Source: Allopontixanthobacter sediminis (GTDB lineage Bacteria > Pseudomonadota > Alphaproteobacteria > Sphingomonadales > Sphingomonadaceae). From it: 64,000 nt of DNA. The notes under the pieces were generated by a model. That model ran no database searches. It was not told the DNA's origin and saw nothing but the letters and a program-made list of their open reading frames with translations. A program made the translations under genes and the position numbers. Location: contig NZ_WTYL01000002.1 of assembly GCF_009828115.1 (NCBI RefSeq), positions 930,001 through 994,000 of the forward strand, written 5' to 3'. How positions within the stretch are numbered: position 1 is the first letter of the stretch; each line of letters starts with the position of its first letter. Positions 48,902 to 58,616 of this stretch are shown one piece after another.

Positions 48902-49618
48902 ATGACCAAAGGCCTTGCCCATCAGGATCATGAAGAGCGCGCGCGCCTGCTGTTTGGCATCGCGCTGGTTTCGGTGGTCCTGTGGCAAACCTATATCGGC
49001 AGCATAATTCTATACCCTTTTACTATTCTGGCGACCTGGTTTCACGAGATGGGCCACGGCATCGGCGCCATCGTGACAGGGTCGCAATTCGAACGACTGC
49101 TGATCTTTCCTGATGGTTCCGGCGTTGCCATGTCCCTCCGCCCTTCCGACGGCTTCCGGGTAACGGATGCGTTCATAGCTGCCAGCGGACCCCTGGGCCC
49201 TGCGATCGCGGGAGCGCTGCTGATCATTGCGTCTCGCAGCGCACGAGCAACGCGTATTGCCTTGTTGGTTCTGGGCGGAGCATTGGTCGTATCCACTGTC
49301 ATATGGGTGCGCTCCCTGACCGGGTGGATATTCCTTCCCGCCATGGGACTTGGGATCCTCGGACTAGCGCTGCGGGGGTCCGACTCGTGGCAGCGCTTTG
49401 GCATCCAACTCCTCGGAGTGCAGGCGTGTATCAGCGTGTGGAGGCAGTTCGACTATCTCTTCAGTGCCGGGGGCTCCATCGGCGGAACGCCCCAACGGTC
49501 GGATACGGGCGCAATCGCCGATCTGTTGTTACTACCCTACTGGTTTTGGGGCGCTGTCATCAGTGCGATGACTATGGCCTTGCTGTGGTGGAGTTTCCGG
49601 ATTGCGTTCCGGCGATGA
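48902..49618 (+). CDS. M50-family-like membrane metallopeptidase
   Basis: Started at ATG 48902 (GGAG upstream), the 238-residue integral membrane protein has HEMGH near residue 48 in a membrane segment, a typical intramembrane zinc protease motif, followed by GAIVTGSQFERL and four or five more hydrophobic spans. The second ligand, usually an NxxPxxxLDG-type Asp, is not obvious, so it may be a minimal or divergent M50B-like protein. It is the first gene outside the island's right border. Its promoter region is the 340 bases to the left. Confidence 0.78.
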   Translation: MTKGLAHQDHEERARLLFGIALVSVVLWQTYIGSIILYPFTILATWFHEMGHGIGAIVTGSQFERLLIFPDGSGVAMSLRPSDGFRVTDAFIAASGPLGPAIAGALLIIASRSARATRIALLVLGGALVVSTVIWVRSLTGWIFLPAMGLGILGLALRGSDSWQRFGIQLLGVQACISVWRQFDYLFSAGGSIGGTPQRSDTGAIADLLLLPYWFWGAVISAMTMALLWWSFRIAFRR

Positions 49619-49769
49619 ACTAAGCGAAATGAACACTCAACGCTTGCCTTCGTAAAAAGGCGAACCTGGGAGTAGCCAAGCCGTCGTTAGTTCAGAAGCC
49701 AATCTGAAAATCGGGGCTATCTCCAGTCCGCTCGTAGATTCATGACTGTCATGGCTGTAGCGCCAGATC

Positions 49770-49970
49770 ATGAGCGTCGTCGCAACCATCATGAATTCGT
49801 CTACGGGCCTTGCCATTCAGAAGATCAAATTCGAGCGCATGCCCAAGCCTTGGGTGACGTTCCATCTCGAAACGGGCGAACAAGTACAGGCTGACCGGGT
49901 TCATGTCGGCAAGCCGGCAGAGGGAAAGTTCATCACTCCAGTCGAGGTTTGGGTAACGCCCAAGGGATGA
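49770..49970 (+). CDS. Possible small protein of unknown function
   Basis: A 66-codon frame with ATGs at 49770 and 49791 encodes a beta-rich, charged product (KIKFERMPKPWVTFHLETGEQV, VEVWVTPKG). Codon usage is plausible, but there is no convincing ribosome site and the family is unknown. The gap from 49619 to 49769 holds no gene. Confidence 0.35.
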   Translation: MSVVATIMNSSTGLAIQKIKFERMPKPWVTFHLETGEQVQADRVHVGKPAEGKFITPVEVWVTPKG

Positions 49971-50312
49971 CTACCGCCTGCCGGGGCCGCTAGCGAAGCG
50001 GTCATTCATGGTCTGGACTACCCAATTCCAAGGTTGTCCCGGCTCCATCAAATTTTCGCAGGCTTGGATGACCGGCAGGAGGGTGTTGCCATCGCGCGCT
50101 TGTCGATGACGCACGGTCGCGGTTCATTAAGAGCGGACAATCAAGAAGCTTGGACGCTCTGCTCCGGGTCGGGGCCCATCATGGGGCTGCGCAGAATCTA
50201 CAAGAACATGAGATACATGACGCCCAAAAAATTCGGTGATTCCGCTTGTTGCTATTGAATACAACTTGCAATAACGGCAGTGCAGGATGGGTTGGCGGGA
50301 CACGAGTTGAGA
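49971..50312. other. Intergenic region without a gene
   Basis: About 340 bases separate the possible small gene from the PepSY cluster. No open frame with a plausible start and no hairpin terminator was found. Confidence 0.4.
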
Positions 50313-50993
50313 ATGCATACACCAGTTTCGCAGCGCACGACTTGCGGCCCGGAGCTCGGCACGCGAACGCCCGGCAAGCGCCGCATTCCTGCGTTCTGGG
50401 TGCGCCAGTTTCATACCTGGCACTGGATGAGCAGTGCGATCTGTCTGGCGGGAATGATCCTGTTCGCGGTCACTGGAATTACCCTGAACCATGCGGGCTC
50501 GATCGAGGAAGAGCCGCGGGTGACTACGCAGGAACATGCGCTGCCTGCCGCATTGGTCGCAACGCTGGAGGCTGTATCGGCTAGTGCTGGGCCGGAGACA
50601 CCGGTCCCGCCCCCGGTGGCGGAATGGCTGGACGAGACAGCCAATGTCGCCGTGGCCGGCCGAGCGCCCGAGTGGAGCGAAACCGAACTTTATGTCCCGC
50701 TGGCACAGCCGGGCGGCGATGGCTGGGTGTTGATCGACCGGTCTAGCGGTGACGTGATCCACGAAACCACCGACCGCGGCTGGATTGCCTATCTCAACGA
50801 TCTCCACAAGGGTCGCGACACCGGTACGGCCTGGTCCTGGTTCATCGACATATTTGCTGCAGCCTCCGTGATCTTCTCCCTCACAGGGCTGTTGCTGCTC
50901 CAGCTTCACGCAAAAAAGCGGCCGTCAACGTGGCCCATCGCGGGCGCGGGTGTGCTGATTCCGCTCTTCCTCGTCCTCTTCCTCATCCATTGA
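50313..50993 (+). CDS. PepSY-associated membrane protein
   Basis: The 226-residue protein has a membrane anchor near residues 30-60 (FHTWHWMSSAICLAGMILFAVTGITLNH) with the double-His pattern of PepSY-TM proteins. It also has a middle periplasmic part and two further spans at the end (IFAAASVIFSLTGLLLLQLH, GVLIPLFLVLFLIH). Such proteins carry electrons or assist siderophore-metal reduction across the inner membrane. ATG 50313 is chosen from two candidates; ribosome sites are weak. DUF2271, DUF4198 and ApbE genes follow. Confidence 0.78.
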   Translation: MHTPVSQRTTCGPELGTRTPGKRRIPAFWVRQFHTWHWMSSAICLAGMILFAVTGITLNHAGSIEEEPRVTTQEHALPAALVATLEAVSASAGPETPVPPPVAEWLDETANVAVAGRAPEWSETELYVPLAQPGGDGWVLIDRSSGDVIHETTDRGWIAYLNDLHKGRDTGTAWSWFIDIFAAASVIFSLTGLLLLQLHAKKRPSTWPIAGAGVLIPLFLVLFLIH

Positions 50994-51013
50994 ACTGCAC
51001 CAGGAGTTTCCCC

Positions 51014-51532
51014 ATGCGGGTATCAATCGCTTTTGCCTTCGCCGCCACTGGCCTTGCCGCCGCTCCCTCCGCTGCGCAGGAAATGGCCATCAGTGTCGAG
51101 ATTCCACGGCTGAAAGTCGCCGAATACCACCGGCCCTATGTTGCGGTCTGGATCGAGGATGCAGCCGGCAAGTCGGTGCGGACGCTCGATGTCTGGTACG
51201 ATGTCGACCTCAAGCCCGAGGACGGAGCCAAATGGCTTCCCGACATGAGGACGTGGTGGCGCCGCGCCGGGCGTTCGATGACGATGCCTGCCAACGGCGT
51301 CACCGCGCCGACCAAGGCGCCCGGCACCCATTCCCGCACATATCGGCAGGGCAGCCGTCCGCTCGCAAACCTTCCTGCCGGCAGTTACAACTTGCAGGTC
51401 GAAGCCGCCCGTGAAGTCGGCGGGCGAGAGCTTGTAACCGTCCCATTCCAATGGCCACCTAAAGCACTCACTTCCGCCAGCGCGCGGGGTAAATCAGAGC
51501 TTGGCGCCGTTCGCCTGACCACCAAGCGCTGA
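51014..51532 (+). CDS. Exported DUF2271-family protein
   Basis: The 172-residue protein has a signal peptide (MRVSIAFAFAATGLAAAPSAAQ) and a mature domain with VEIPRLKVAEYHRPYVAVWIEDAAGK and VRTLDVWYD, as in DUF2271 proteins. It begins 20 bases after the PepSY gene, preceded by AGGAG. DUF2271 proteins commonly occur next to PepSY and ApbE genes and probably support periplasmic redox or metal handling; their biochemistry is not established. Confidence 0.8.
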   Translation: MRVSIAFAFAATGLAAAPSAAQEMAISVEIPRLKVAEYHRPYVAVWIEDAAGKSVRTLDVWYDVDLKPEDGAKWLPDMRTWWRRAGRSMTMPANGVTAPTKAPGTHSRTYRQGSRPLANLPAGSYNLQVEAAREVGGRELVTVPFQWPPKALTSASARGKSELGAVRLTTKR

Positions 51533-51583
51533 ACCGCTCAGCCAATTCAGCCGCCGCAATCATTCGCATAAAAGGAACCGTTC

Positions 51584-52387
51584 ATGCTCGCCAAACCTGG
51601 TCTTCTCGTTCTTGGCCTCGCTCTGGGTCTGTCCACGCTACTCCCCAGCGAAGCGGAAGCGCATCGCCGCTGGCTGCTCCCGTCCTCAACCGTGTTAGCA
51701 GGTGAGAGTGATCTCGTGACTGTCGATGCCGCCGCCTCTAACGGCCTGTTCCTGTTTGATCATCGCCCGATGGCACTCGATTCTCTGGTCATAACCGGGC
51801 CGGATGGTGCGCCGGTCGATCCTACCATTCTCGGCGCGGGAGCCTATCGCAGCATGTTCGATGTGCCCTTGAGGGCGCAGGGCACCTACCGGATCGCGTT
51901 GGTCAGTGACGGCGTGATGGGATCATATGAGCTTAACGGCGAACGTCACCGCTTCCGCGGCAGCGGCGACGCTTTACCAGCAGGCGCGACCAACATCAGC
52001 AGCAGTCGCAGCAATTCGCGAACCGAGACATTCGTGACGCTAGGGGCCCCGACAGACACAGCGCTCCAGCCGACGGGCAGCGGCCTCGAGATGATCCCCG
52101 TCACCCACCCCAACGACATCGTTGCCGGCGAACCGGCAGTGATGTGTTTCCTGCTCGATGGCCAGCCGGCAGCCGACCTTGAAGTCGAGTTCGTGGCTGG
52201 CGGGACGCGCTACCGGGACGAACCGGGGATCGTGATGCTGCGCACCGATGCCGAGGGCCGCGTGACGCTCCAGCCAAGCGAAGCCGGGATGTATTACCTC
52301 GAGGTTTCCAGTTCGCAGGACGCCGCCAATGGCCAACCAGGGCGCCGTGCTTCTTACACCGCGGTGCTCGAATTTCTGCCGCTCTGA
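51584..52387 (+). CDS. Exported DUF4198-family protein (possible metal-binding)
   Basis: The 267-residue protein has a signal peptide ending near AEAH (about residue 26). Its mature part begins HRRWLLPSSTVLAGESDLVTVD, an N-terminal His as in DUF4198/NikM-like periplasmic metal-uptake proteins, and it is rich in beta strands. The gene lies in the PepSY-DUF2271-DUF4198-ApbE cluster. ApbE starts five bases after its stop. Confidence 0.78.
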   Translation: MLAKPGLLVLGLALGLSTLLPSEAEAHRRWLLPSSTVLAGESDLVTVDAAASNGLFLFDHRPMALDSLVITGPDGAPVDPTILGAGAYRSMFDVPLRAQGTYRIALVSDGVMGSYELNGERHRFRGSGDALPAGATNISSSRSNSRTETFVTLGAPTDTALQPTGSGLEMIPVTHPNDIVAGEPAVMCFLLDGQPAADLEVEFVAGGTRYRDEPGIVMLRTDAEGRVTLQPSEAGMYYLEVSSSQDAANGQPGRRASYTAVLEFLPL

Positions 52388-52392
52388 AATTG

Positions 52393-53403
52393 ATGCCGGA
52401 CGAAGGGCAGCAGGAGGTCGAACAACTCCTGCTTCCTCCCGGGCCGATGCCGGATTTTCCGCCCCATCCGGTCGGCGGCAGAACTGTGCGGCTTCACGGC
52501 GGAACGATGGGAACCGATTGGTCGTTGGAGGCGGTCGCTCCTCCGGAGATGACCGATGGAATGCTGCGCACCGCGCTTGATCACGTTTTCGACCGTGTCA
52601 TCGCGCAGATGAGCCAGTGGGACGAGGAATCCGACCTCAGCCGCTTTAACCACGCCGCTCCGGGAAGCCGCCATCGATTGCGGAACGAGTTCGCTTTGGT
52701 TCTCGATTGCGCGCTTAATATTGCCAGAGCTACTTCGGGTGCATTCGATCCCACCATTGGCGGGGCGTCCGAGCTATGGGGTTTCGGCCATACGGCCGGT
52801 CCCTGCCAGCGCCCATCCTCAGAAGACGCCGTAGGGACTCGAAAGCTTGACTGGCGTGACGTCGCGGTATCGGAACGCGGCCGGGTCCTGCTCCAGCCGG
52901 GCGGACTAAAGCTCGATTTTTCCGGCATTGCCAAGGGCTTTGCAGTCGATGCCGGCGTAATCGCACTGAAAAAGTTGCGTGTTGATCACGTCCTTCTGAA
53001 TATCGGCGGCGAACTGCGTGCATCGGGTTTGCGGCAGGATGGTCTTCCTTGGTGGGTCGATCTTGAAACACCGCCCGCCAGTTTGGCGCAGTCGGCACGG
53101 ATTGGCCTACTCGGCTGGTCCGTTGCCACGTCAGGAAACTATCGTCGCCGGCGTGCCGCGTCCGGGCAATCATGGGGTCACACGATCGAACCAGAAAGTG
53201 GGCTGCCGCTTGCAGATGACATTCTGTCAGTGACGGTTCTGCACCCTGGGTGCATGCAGGCTGATGCACTGGCCACAGCAATCATGGTGCTTGGCCCGGA
53301 AACAGGCGCCGTGTTTGCGAATGCCAATGCCATTCCTGCGCGTATGGTGACGAAATCTGAAGTCTGGGAAAGCAAAACCTGGACCCGGTGGCTCAGCCCG
53401 TGA
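52393..53403 (+). CDS. apbE: FAD:protein FMN transferase
   Basis: The 336-residue protein shows the ApbE core: GGTMGTDWSLE near 40, QMSQWDEESDLSRFNH near 75, LDFSGIAKGFAVD near 175 and QADALATAIMVLG near 290. ApbE covalently attaches FMN to Thr residues of redox proteins in the periplasm or on membrane complexes. No classical lipoprotein signal is seen in the N terminus, which is unusual for an exported ApbE. ATG 52393 is chosen over TTG 52390. It closes the cluster. Confidence 0.88.
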   Translation: MPDEGQQEVEQLLLPPGPMPDFPPHPVGGRTVRLHGGTMGTDWSLEAVAPPEMTDGMLRTALDHVFDRVIAQMSQWDEESDLSRFNHAAPGSRHRLRNEFALVLDCALNIARATSGAFDPTIGGASELWGFGHTAGPCQRPSSEDAVGTRKLDWRDVAVSERGRVLLQPGGLKLDFSGIAKGFAVDAGVIALKKLRVDHVLLNIGGELRASGLRQDGLPWWVDLETPPASLAQSARIGLLGWSVATSGNYRRRRAASGQSWGHTIEPESGLPLADDILSVTVLHPGCMQADALATAIMVLGPETGAVFANANAIPARMVTKSEVWESKTWTRWLSP

Positions 53404-53654
53404 TCTTCATATTCGGCCTGATGAACGATGGGCCGATGATGCCCGCCTACCCGCGAGAGGCCTGAAGTATGGCGAATTGACGCTTTATTGACGGTTCAGC
53501 CGGTTGACCGCGATGCGTCCCGCAGGGCATTCAGAAACTCGCAAGACCGTATCGCAGGCTAAGTTTCAAGGATCACGAACACTCCGTTCGGCGGTGATGG
53601 CGAAGCTTTGCCGAAAGCGGCGCGGGATTGGGTTCAACTAAAAGGGGAAATATC

Positions 53655-54104
53655 GTGAAACTGATCAAGAGCACCTTAGCCGCCGCTGTTATGGCGATCG
53701 CACTGCCATTTGCCGCTCCCGCTGCCGCGCAGGAATTCCCGCTGGTTTCGGGTGAATACGTCTCGATGGCCGGCGTCGTCGTCGAAGATGGAGAAGGCGG
53801 ACTGAAATACGCCGAGTGGCTCGCGACCGAATGGAAGAGGTTCCAGGAATACGCCAAGTCGCAAAGCTGGATCAGCGATTACGGCATCTACGCCAATTCG
53901 AACGCGCGGGCCGGTGAACCCGACATCTTTCTCGTGACCCAGTTCGCCAGCCTGCCCGATGCGGCCGAGGAAGAACGCCGGAACAAGGCGTTCGATGCAT
54001 GGTCGAAAACCACGGTTCGGGAACAGATCGCCGCGAGCGGCAACCGGTCCGAATATCGCACGGTGATCAGTTCGATGTTGCTGCAGGAACTCAAACCGCG
54101 CTGA
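53655..54104 (+). CDS. Exported protein of unknown function
   Basis: GTG 53655 follows AAAGGGGAAAT. The 149-residue product has a signal peptide (LIKSTLAAAVMAIALPFAAPAAAQ) and a mature domain starting EFPLVSGEYVSMAGV. The domain has Trp-rich helices (KYAEWLATEWKRF) and an IFLVTQF strand. It looks like a small dimeric alpha/beta-barrel-type protein, but the family is unknown to me. Confidence 0.65.
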   Translation: MKLIKSTLAAAVMAIALPFAAPAAAQEFPLVSGEYVSMAGVVVEDGEGGLKYAEWLATEWKRFQEYAKSQSWISDYGIYANSNARAGEPDIFLVTQFASLPDAAEEERRNKAFDAWSKTTVREQIAASGNRSEYRTVISSMLLQELKPR

Positions 54105-54240
54105 AGCTGTAAAGCGCAGCCAGATCTTCGGCGGGCGGGATTGCGACCCAGCCGCCCGCCGGAGTTCATCCCGACATCTCGGCAGAGGAGGATCTTGCCG
54201 TGGCGCAGCCAGCACCGAAACTCGGCCAGATTAACCATCG

Positions 54241-55059
<819 letters not shown>

Positions 55060-55147
55060 GCGGAAAGGGGCGCGATGCAAGCGATCACGATAGCACCTTC
55101 TGCGCCAATAATGCCGACCACACGATCGAACAGAGAGGGTAAAAGCT

Positions 55148-56488
55148 ATGGCTACCGCAGCCACTGAAGTACGCCTGATGACATCCGTGCAGGCGACGCC
55201 CGATGTCCCGCAACCAGCGTCGGCGGATGATCGCATCGCGGCACTCGATTTCGTGCGGGGTGCCGCGTTGTTCGGCATCCTGCTGATGAACATCACCGGG
55301 TTCGGCCTGCCGCATGCTTACGGGAACCCCACGAATGCCGGCGGCGCCGAGGGGCTCAATCTGCTGTCCTGGATCATAATCCAGATCGGGTTCGAAGGCA
55401 CCCAGCGTGCGCTGTTCTCGATGCTTTTCGGCGCAGGCATCATCCTGTTCACGTCGCGGCTCGAGGCAAAAGGCCGAACCGACGTCGCGGATATCTACGC
55501 GCGCCGCAATCTGTGGCTGGCCTTTTTCGGCCTCGTCAACGGCTTCATCTTCCTGTGGAGCGGGGACATTCTGTTCTATTACGGCCTGATCGCGCTGATC
55601 GCCTTCCCGTTCCGCACGCTCGCGCCCAAATGGCTCTTCGCCATCGCGGCTGCCATGCTCGCGTTCGGGGCCACCTGGGGTTTGCTGGACAACATGGCAC
55701 TGCTCGAGCAGCACGCGGCTTACGAACTTGTCCAAGACAAGGACGCGCAGGTAACTCCGGAACAGAAAGAGCTAGCCAAAGAGTGGCAAGGCGCGCTCGA
55801 AGGATTCGAATACACGGCAGAAGAGCAGCAAACTTACGTCCGGGCACGAACCGCCAGTTATACCAGTGCACTCGCGCAGGTTGCCGAAGAAACGCGGCGC
55901 GCCCAGAGTTGGGGTTTCTATCGCCACATCTTCTTCGATGTCTTCAGCATGATGCTGATCGGCCTGGGGCTGTTCAAACTGGGTGTCTTCACGCTCGAAC
56001 GGCGGACTCGATACTACGTGGCATTGATCGCAGCGGGATATGGCATCGGGCTGACCGTCAACACGCTTGAGACCCGGTGGATCATCGAGAACGGTTTCAG
56101 CCTGCTCGCCTACAGCCAAACGCGGCTGACCTATGACCTTGGCCGCCTCGCAACCACGGCGGGACATTTGGGTTTGCTGCTCCTGATTGCACGTTCCGGC
56201 ATCCTTCCGTGGTTCCAGCACGCACTTGCGTGCGTTGGGCGGATGGCGTTCACCAATTACCTCACGCATTCGGTGGTCTGCGCGATCTTCTTCGTCGGGC
56301 TGGGCTATTTCGGCCAGCTCGAACGGCACGAACTCTATTATATCGTGTTTGCAATCTGGGCGGCTCAACTGGTCGCCAGTCCTCTGTGGCTGCGCCATTT
56401 TCAGATGGGACCGCTCGAATGGATCTGGCGGACCCTCACCTATGCCCAGGCTCCGAAATTGCGTCGACCCACGGCGGCGGCCGCATGA
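55148..56488 (+). CDS. DUF418 membrane protein
   Basis: The 446-residue protein has the DUF418 layout: an N-terminal cytosolic stretch, then DFVRGAALFGILLMNITGFG, MLFGAGIILFTSRL and eight or so hydrophobic spans. A C-terminal block contains GRMAFTNYLTHSVVCAIFF and GPLEWIWRTLTY. The function of this family is not established. It overlaps the APC permease by four bases, suggesting coupled translation and perhaps a common transport task. Confidence 0.87.
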   Translation: MATAATEVRLMTSVQATPDVPQPASADDRIAALDFVRGAALFGILLMNITGFGLPHAYGNPTNAGGAEGLNLLSWIIIQIGFEGTQRALFSMLFGAGIILFTSRLEAKGRTDVADIYARRNLWLAFFGLVNGFIFLWSGDILFYYGLIALIAFPFRTLAPKWLFAIAAAMLAFGATWGLLDNMALLEQHAAYELVQDKDAQVTPEQKELAKEWQGALEGFEYTAEEQQTYVRARTASYTSALAQVAEETRRAQSWGFYRHIFFDVFSMMLIGLGLFKLGVFTLERRTRYYVALIAAGYGIGLTVNTLETRWIIENGFSLLAYSQTRLTYDLGRLATTAGHLGLLLLIARSGILPWFQHALACVGRMAFTNYLTHSVVCAIFFVGLGYFGQLERHELYYIVFAIWAAQLVASPLWLRHFQMGPLEWIWRTLTYAQAPKLRRPTAAAA

Positions 56489-57843
56489 CCGCACCCGGGC
56501 CACCTGCCACCGACCTCCAGAAGCGCCTCGGCTTGCCGTTTGGCATCGCGATCATGGCCGGATCGGTCATCGGAGCGGGCATCCTCAGGACTCCCGGCGT
56601 GGTGGCCAACGAAGTCCCCTTGTTCTGGGCGGCGATATTCGTCTGGGCGCTCGGCGGGGTTTACGTGCTGCTGTCGGTCAATGTTGCCTCGGAACTCACA
56701 GTTGCCCTGCCGCGGGCGGGCGGCATCTATGTTCCGGTCCGGGAGGCGTTCGGAGACAGTATGGGCCTGCTGGCGGGATGGGCGATGTGGGCCGGATTCG
56801 CCGCTGGCGGGGCCGCGCTTGCCCTGGCGTTTGCCGAGTTCCTGACGTTCGCGATCCCGGCCGCTGCCGCGTTCACTGCGCCGATCGCGATCACCGCCCT
56901 GTTACTCGTCACTGCGTTCAACTGGCTCGGGGTCGAAGAGGGCCGCGTATCGAACATCGTGGGCCTGATGCTCAAATTGGCGCTGCTCGGCTGCGTGATC
57001 GTTGCCGCCTTTGTGGTCGAGCCTATCGCGCCATCCGGCACGACAGCTGTCGCCGCACCGCTCTCCGCGCCTGAAGCAGTTATCGGCTGGATCGCGTTCA
57101 TTACCGCATTGCAGATCGTGCTCGGCGCCTATGATGGCTGGCAGGGCCCGACCTTCTTCGCCGAGGAGGACAAGGACCCGGCGCGCAACATCCCTCGCGC
57201 CTTCTTCACCTCGGCCGTGATGCTGCTGGTTGTCTATCTCGCCATAAACCTGTGCGTCTTGACCGTGCTCGATCTGGAGGCGCTGCGCGAATCCGATTTG
57301 CCGGTAGCTCTGCTGATCGAGGGCCTGCTTGGTCCGGTGGGAACGAAGGTGACCGGGCTGGCGGCTGCGATCATGGCGTTGCTGACGCTTAATGCCCTCG
57401 TCATGACCCATCCGCGCATCCTGTACGGCATGGCGCGGGACGGGTTGTTCATCAGGAGCGCGATGCTGGTAAATCGCGGCGGGACACCGTGGGCGGCGAT
57501 GTTGATCGGAACGGCGGTCGCGATTCCGATGATTCTCACCGGCGGCTATGTCTTTGTCTTCAAGATCCAGGTCGCGACCGGAATTTTCGCGGGAGTGCTC
57601 TACAACGCGTCGTACTTCGCGCTGCGGTTAAAGCGCCCGGACATGGAACGTCCGTTCCGGGCAATCGGTCACCCGGTTCTCCCCGCGCTGATCCTGGCGA
57701 TCACCATCGCGCTGTTTGCCGCAGTCGTCGCCGCTGATCCGGTCAGCGGATTGTGGGTCGCTGGCCTGATCGGCATCTGCGTCCCGGTAGGCCTTCATCT
57801 CGGGCGCGAGAGACGCAAAATTGACTTGGAAATTGCATCATGA
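56485..57843 (+). CDS. APC-superfamily amino acid permease
   Basis: ATG 56485 overlaps the DUF418 stop (ATGA). The 452-residue protein has about 12 membrane spans with the APC signature GIAIMAGSVIGAGILRTPG in the first span and PRAGGIYVPVREAFG in the second. It carries amino acids or amines by symport or antiport; specificity is not readable. It is followed by a convergent gene. Confidence 0.9.
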   Translation: MTAPGPPATDLQKRLGLPFGIAIMAGSVIGAGILRTPGVVANEVPLFWAAIFVWALGGVYVLLSVNVASELTVALPRAGGIYVPVREAFGDSMGLLAGWAMWAGFAAGGAALALAFAEFLTFAIPAAAAFTAPIAITALLLVTAFNWLGVEEGRVSNIVGLMLKLALLGCVIVAAFVVEPIAPSGTTAVAAPLSAPEAVIGWIAFITALQIVLGAYDGWQGPTFFAEEDKDPARNIPRAFFTSAVMLLVVYLAINLCVLTVLDLEALRESDLPVALLIEGLLGPVGTKVTGLAAAIMALLTLNALVMTHPRILYGMARDGLFIRSAMLVNRGGTPWAAMLIGTAVAIPMILTGGYVFVFKIQVATGIFAGVLYNASYFALRLKRPDMERPFRAIGHPVLPALILAITIALFAAVVAADPVSGLWVAGLIGICVPVGLHLGRERRKIDLEIAS

Positions 57844-57858
57844 CGGCCTCTCGGGGCC

Positions 57859-58362
57859 TCACTGGCGGCACGGCGAGCCTTCATACTCGGTGCGGTTGGC
57901 GACGTATTCCGAGCCGTTCCAGCGCATGACGGGGAAGCAGAAGCCAGGGCCGCCGACTTCAATATCCGGCCAGCCATCGGCCCCCAGCGTGCCGAGGAAT
58001 TCGGGTATGCCTATGCGTTCATCCATGATCCGCCAGGCACCGTCCGGTCCCCGCGATACCAGCGTGTATCCATAGCCGGTCATTCCGAAACAGTATGTGC
58101 CGCCTTCGGTGACCAGCGCATCGGGAAAGCCATCGCCGTTGAAATCTCCGCGTTCCATGATCGCGCCGGGTTCGTAGCTCGCGGAGCCGGGGTCGCCGCA
58201 TTTGCGCCAATTGTCTCCTGAAAATTCGAAGCCTGCCGCCTTGAAGATTTCATCGTCGGAAATTAGTTCGACCGCCGCCTCGTCGCCGGGTTGCGGGTGT
58301 TCCTGTGCACATCCCGCACCGGGAATCGAAAGAAAGCAAATGAGCGGGCAGGCGTATCGCAT
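57859..58362 (-). CDS. Lipoprotein with an FG-GAP/VCBS-like calcium-binding motif
   Basis: The ATG at 58362 gives a lipoprotein signal with PGAGC lipobox near residue 18 and 167 residues in total. The stretch RGDFNGDGFPDALV near 93 is an FG-GAP/VCBS-type calcium-binding loop. Four mature Cys residues may form disulfides. The rest is not recognised. It lies convergent to the APC permease. Confidence 0.7.
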   Translation of the reverse strand: MRYACPLICFLSIPGAGCAQEHPQPGDEAAVELISDDEIFKAAGFEFSGDNWRKCGDPGSASYEPGAIMERGDFNGDGFPDALVTEGGTYCFGMTGYGYTLVSRGPDGAWRIMDERIGIPEFLGTLGADGWPDIEVGGPGFCFPVMRWNGSEYVANRTEYEGSPCRQ

Positions 58363-58616
58363 GGGCTTGTTCCCCTGAAGTGATGCGACGGACTTTTGTA
58401 ACCCCCAACGAGCTGGCACACAATGGCGTGCGTCACGGGTAAGGTAGCACCCAAGTTGCGGGAGGCAATTGGCAGATAACTTACCCTTGCGTCGCCCCGC
58501 CAGAGTGGTAGCGCTACCATGTTGGGATCGGAACAAAACTGTGCCTTGAAAGCCAGCGGCCCATCAAACCCTCGCCAGCGTAAAAGGCGCGGCGATAGCG
58601 CTGGGGAGTGAGTTGG

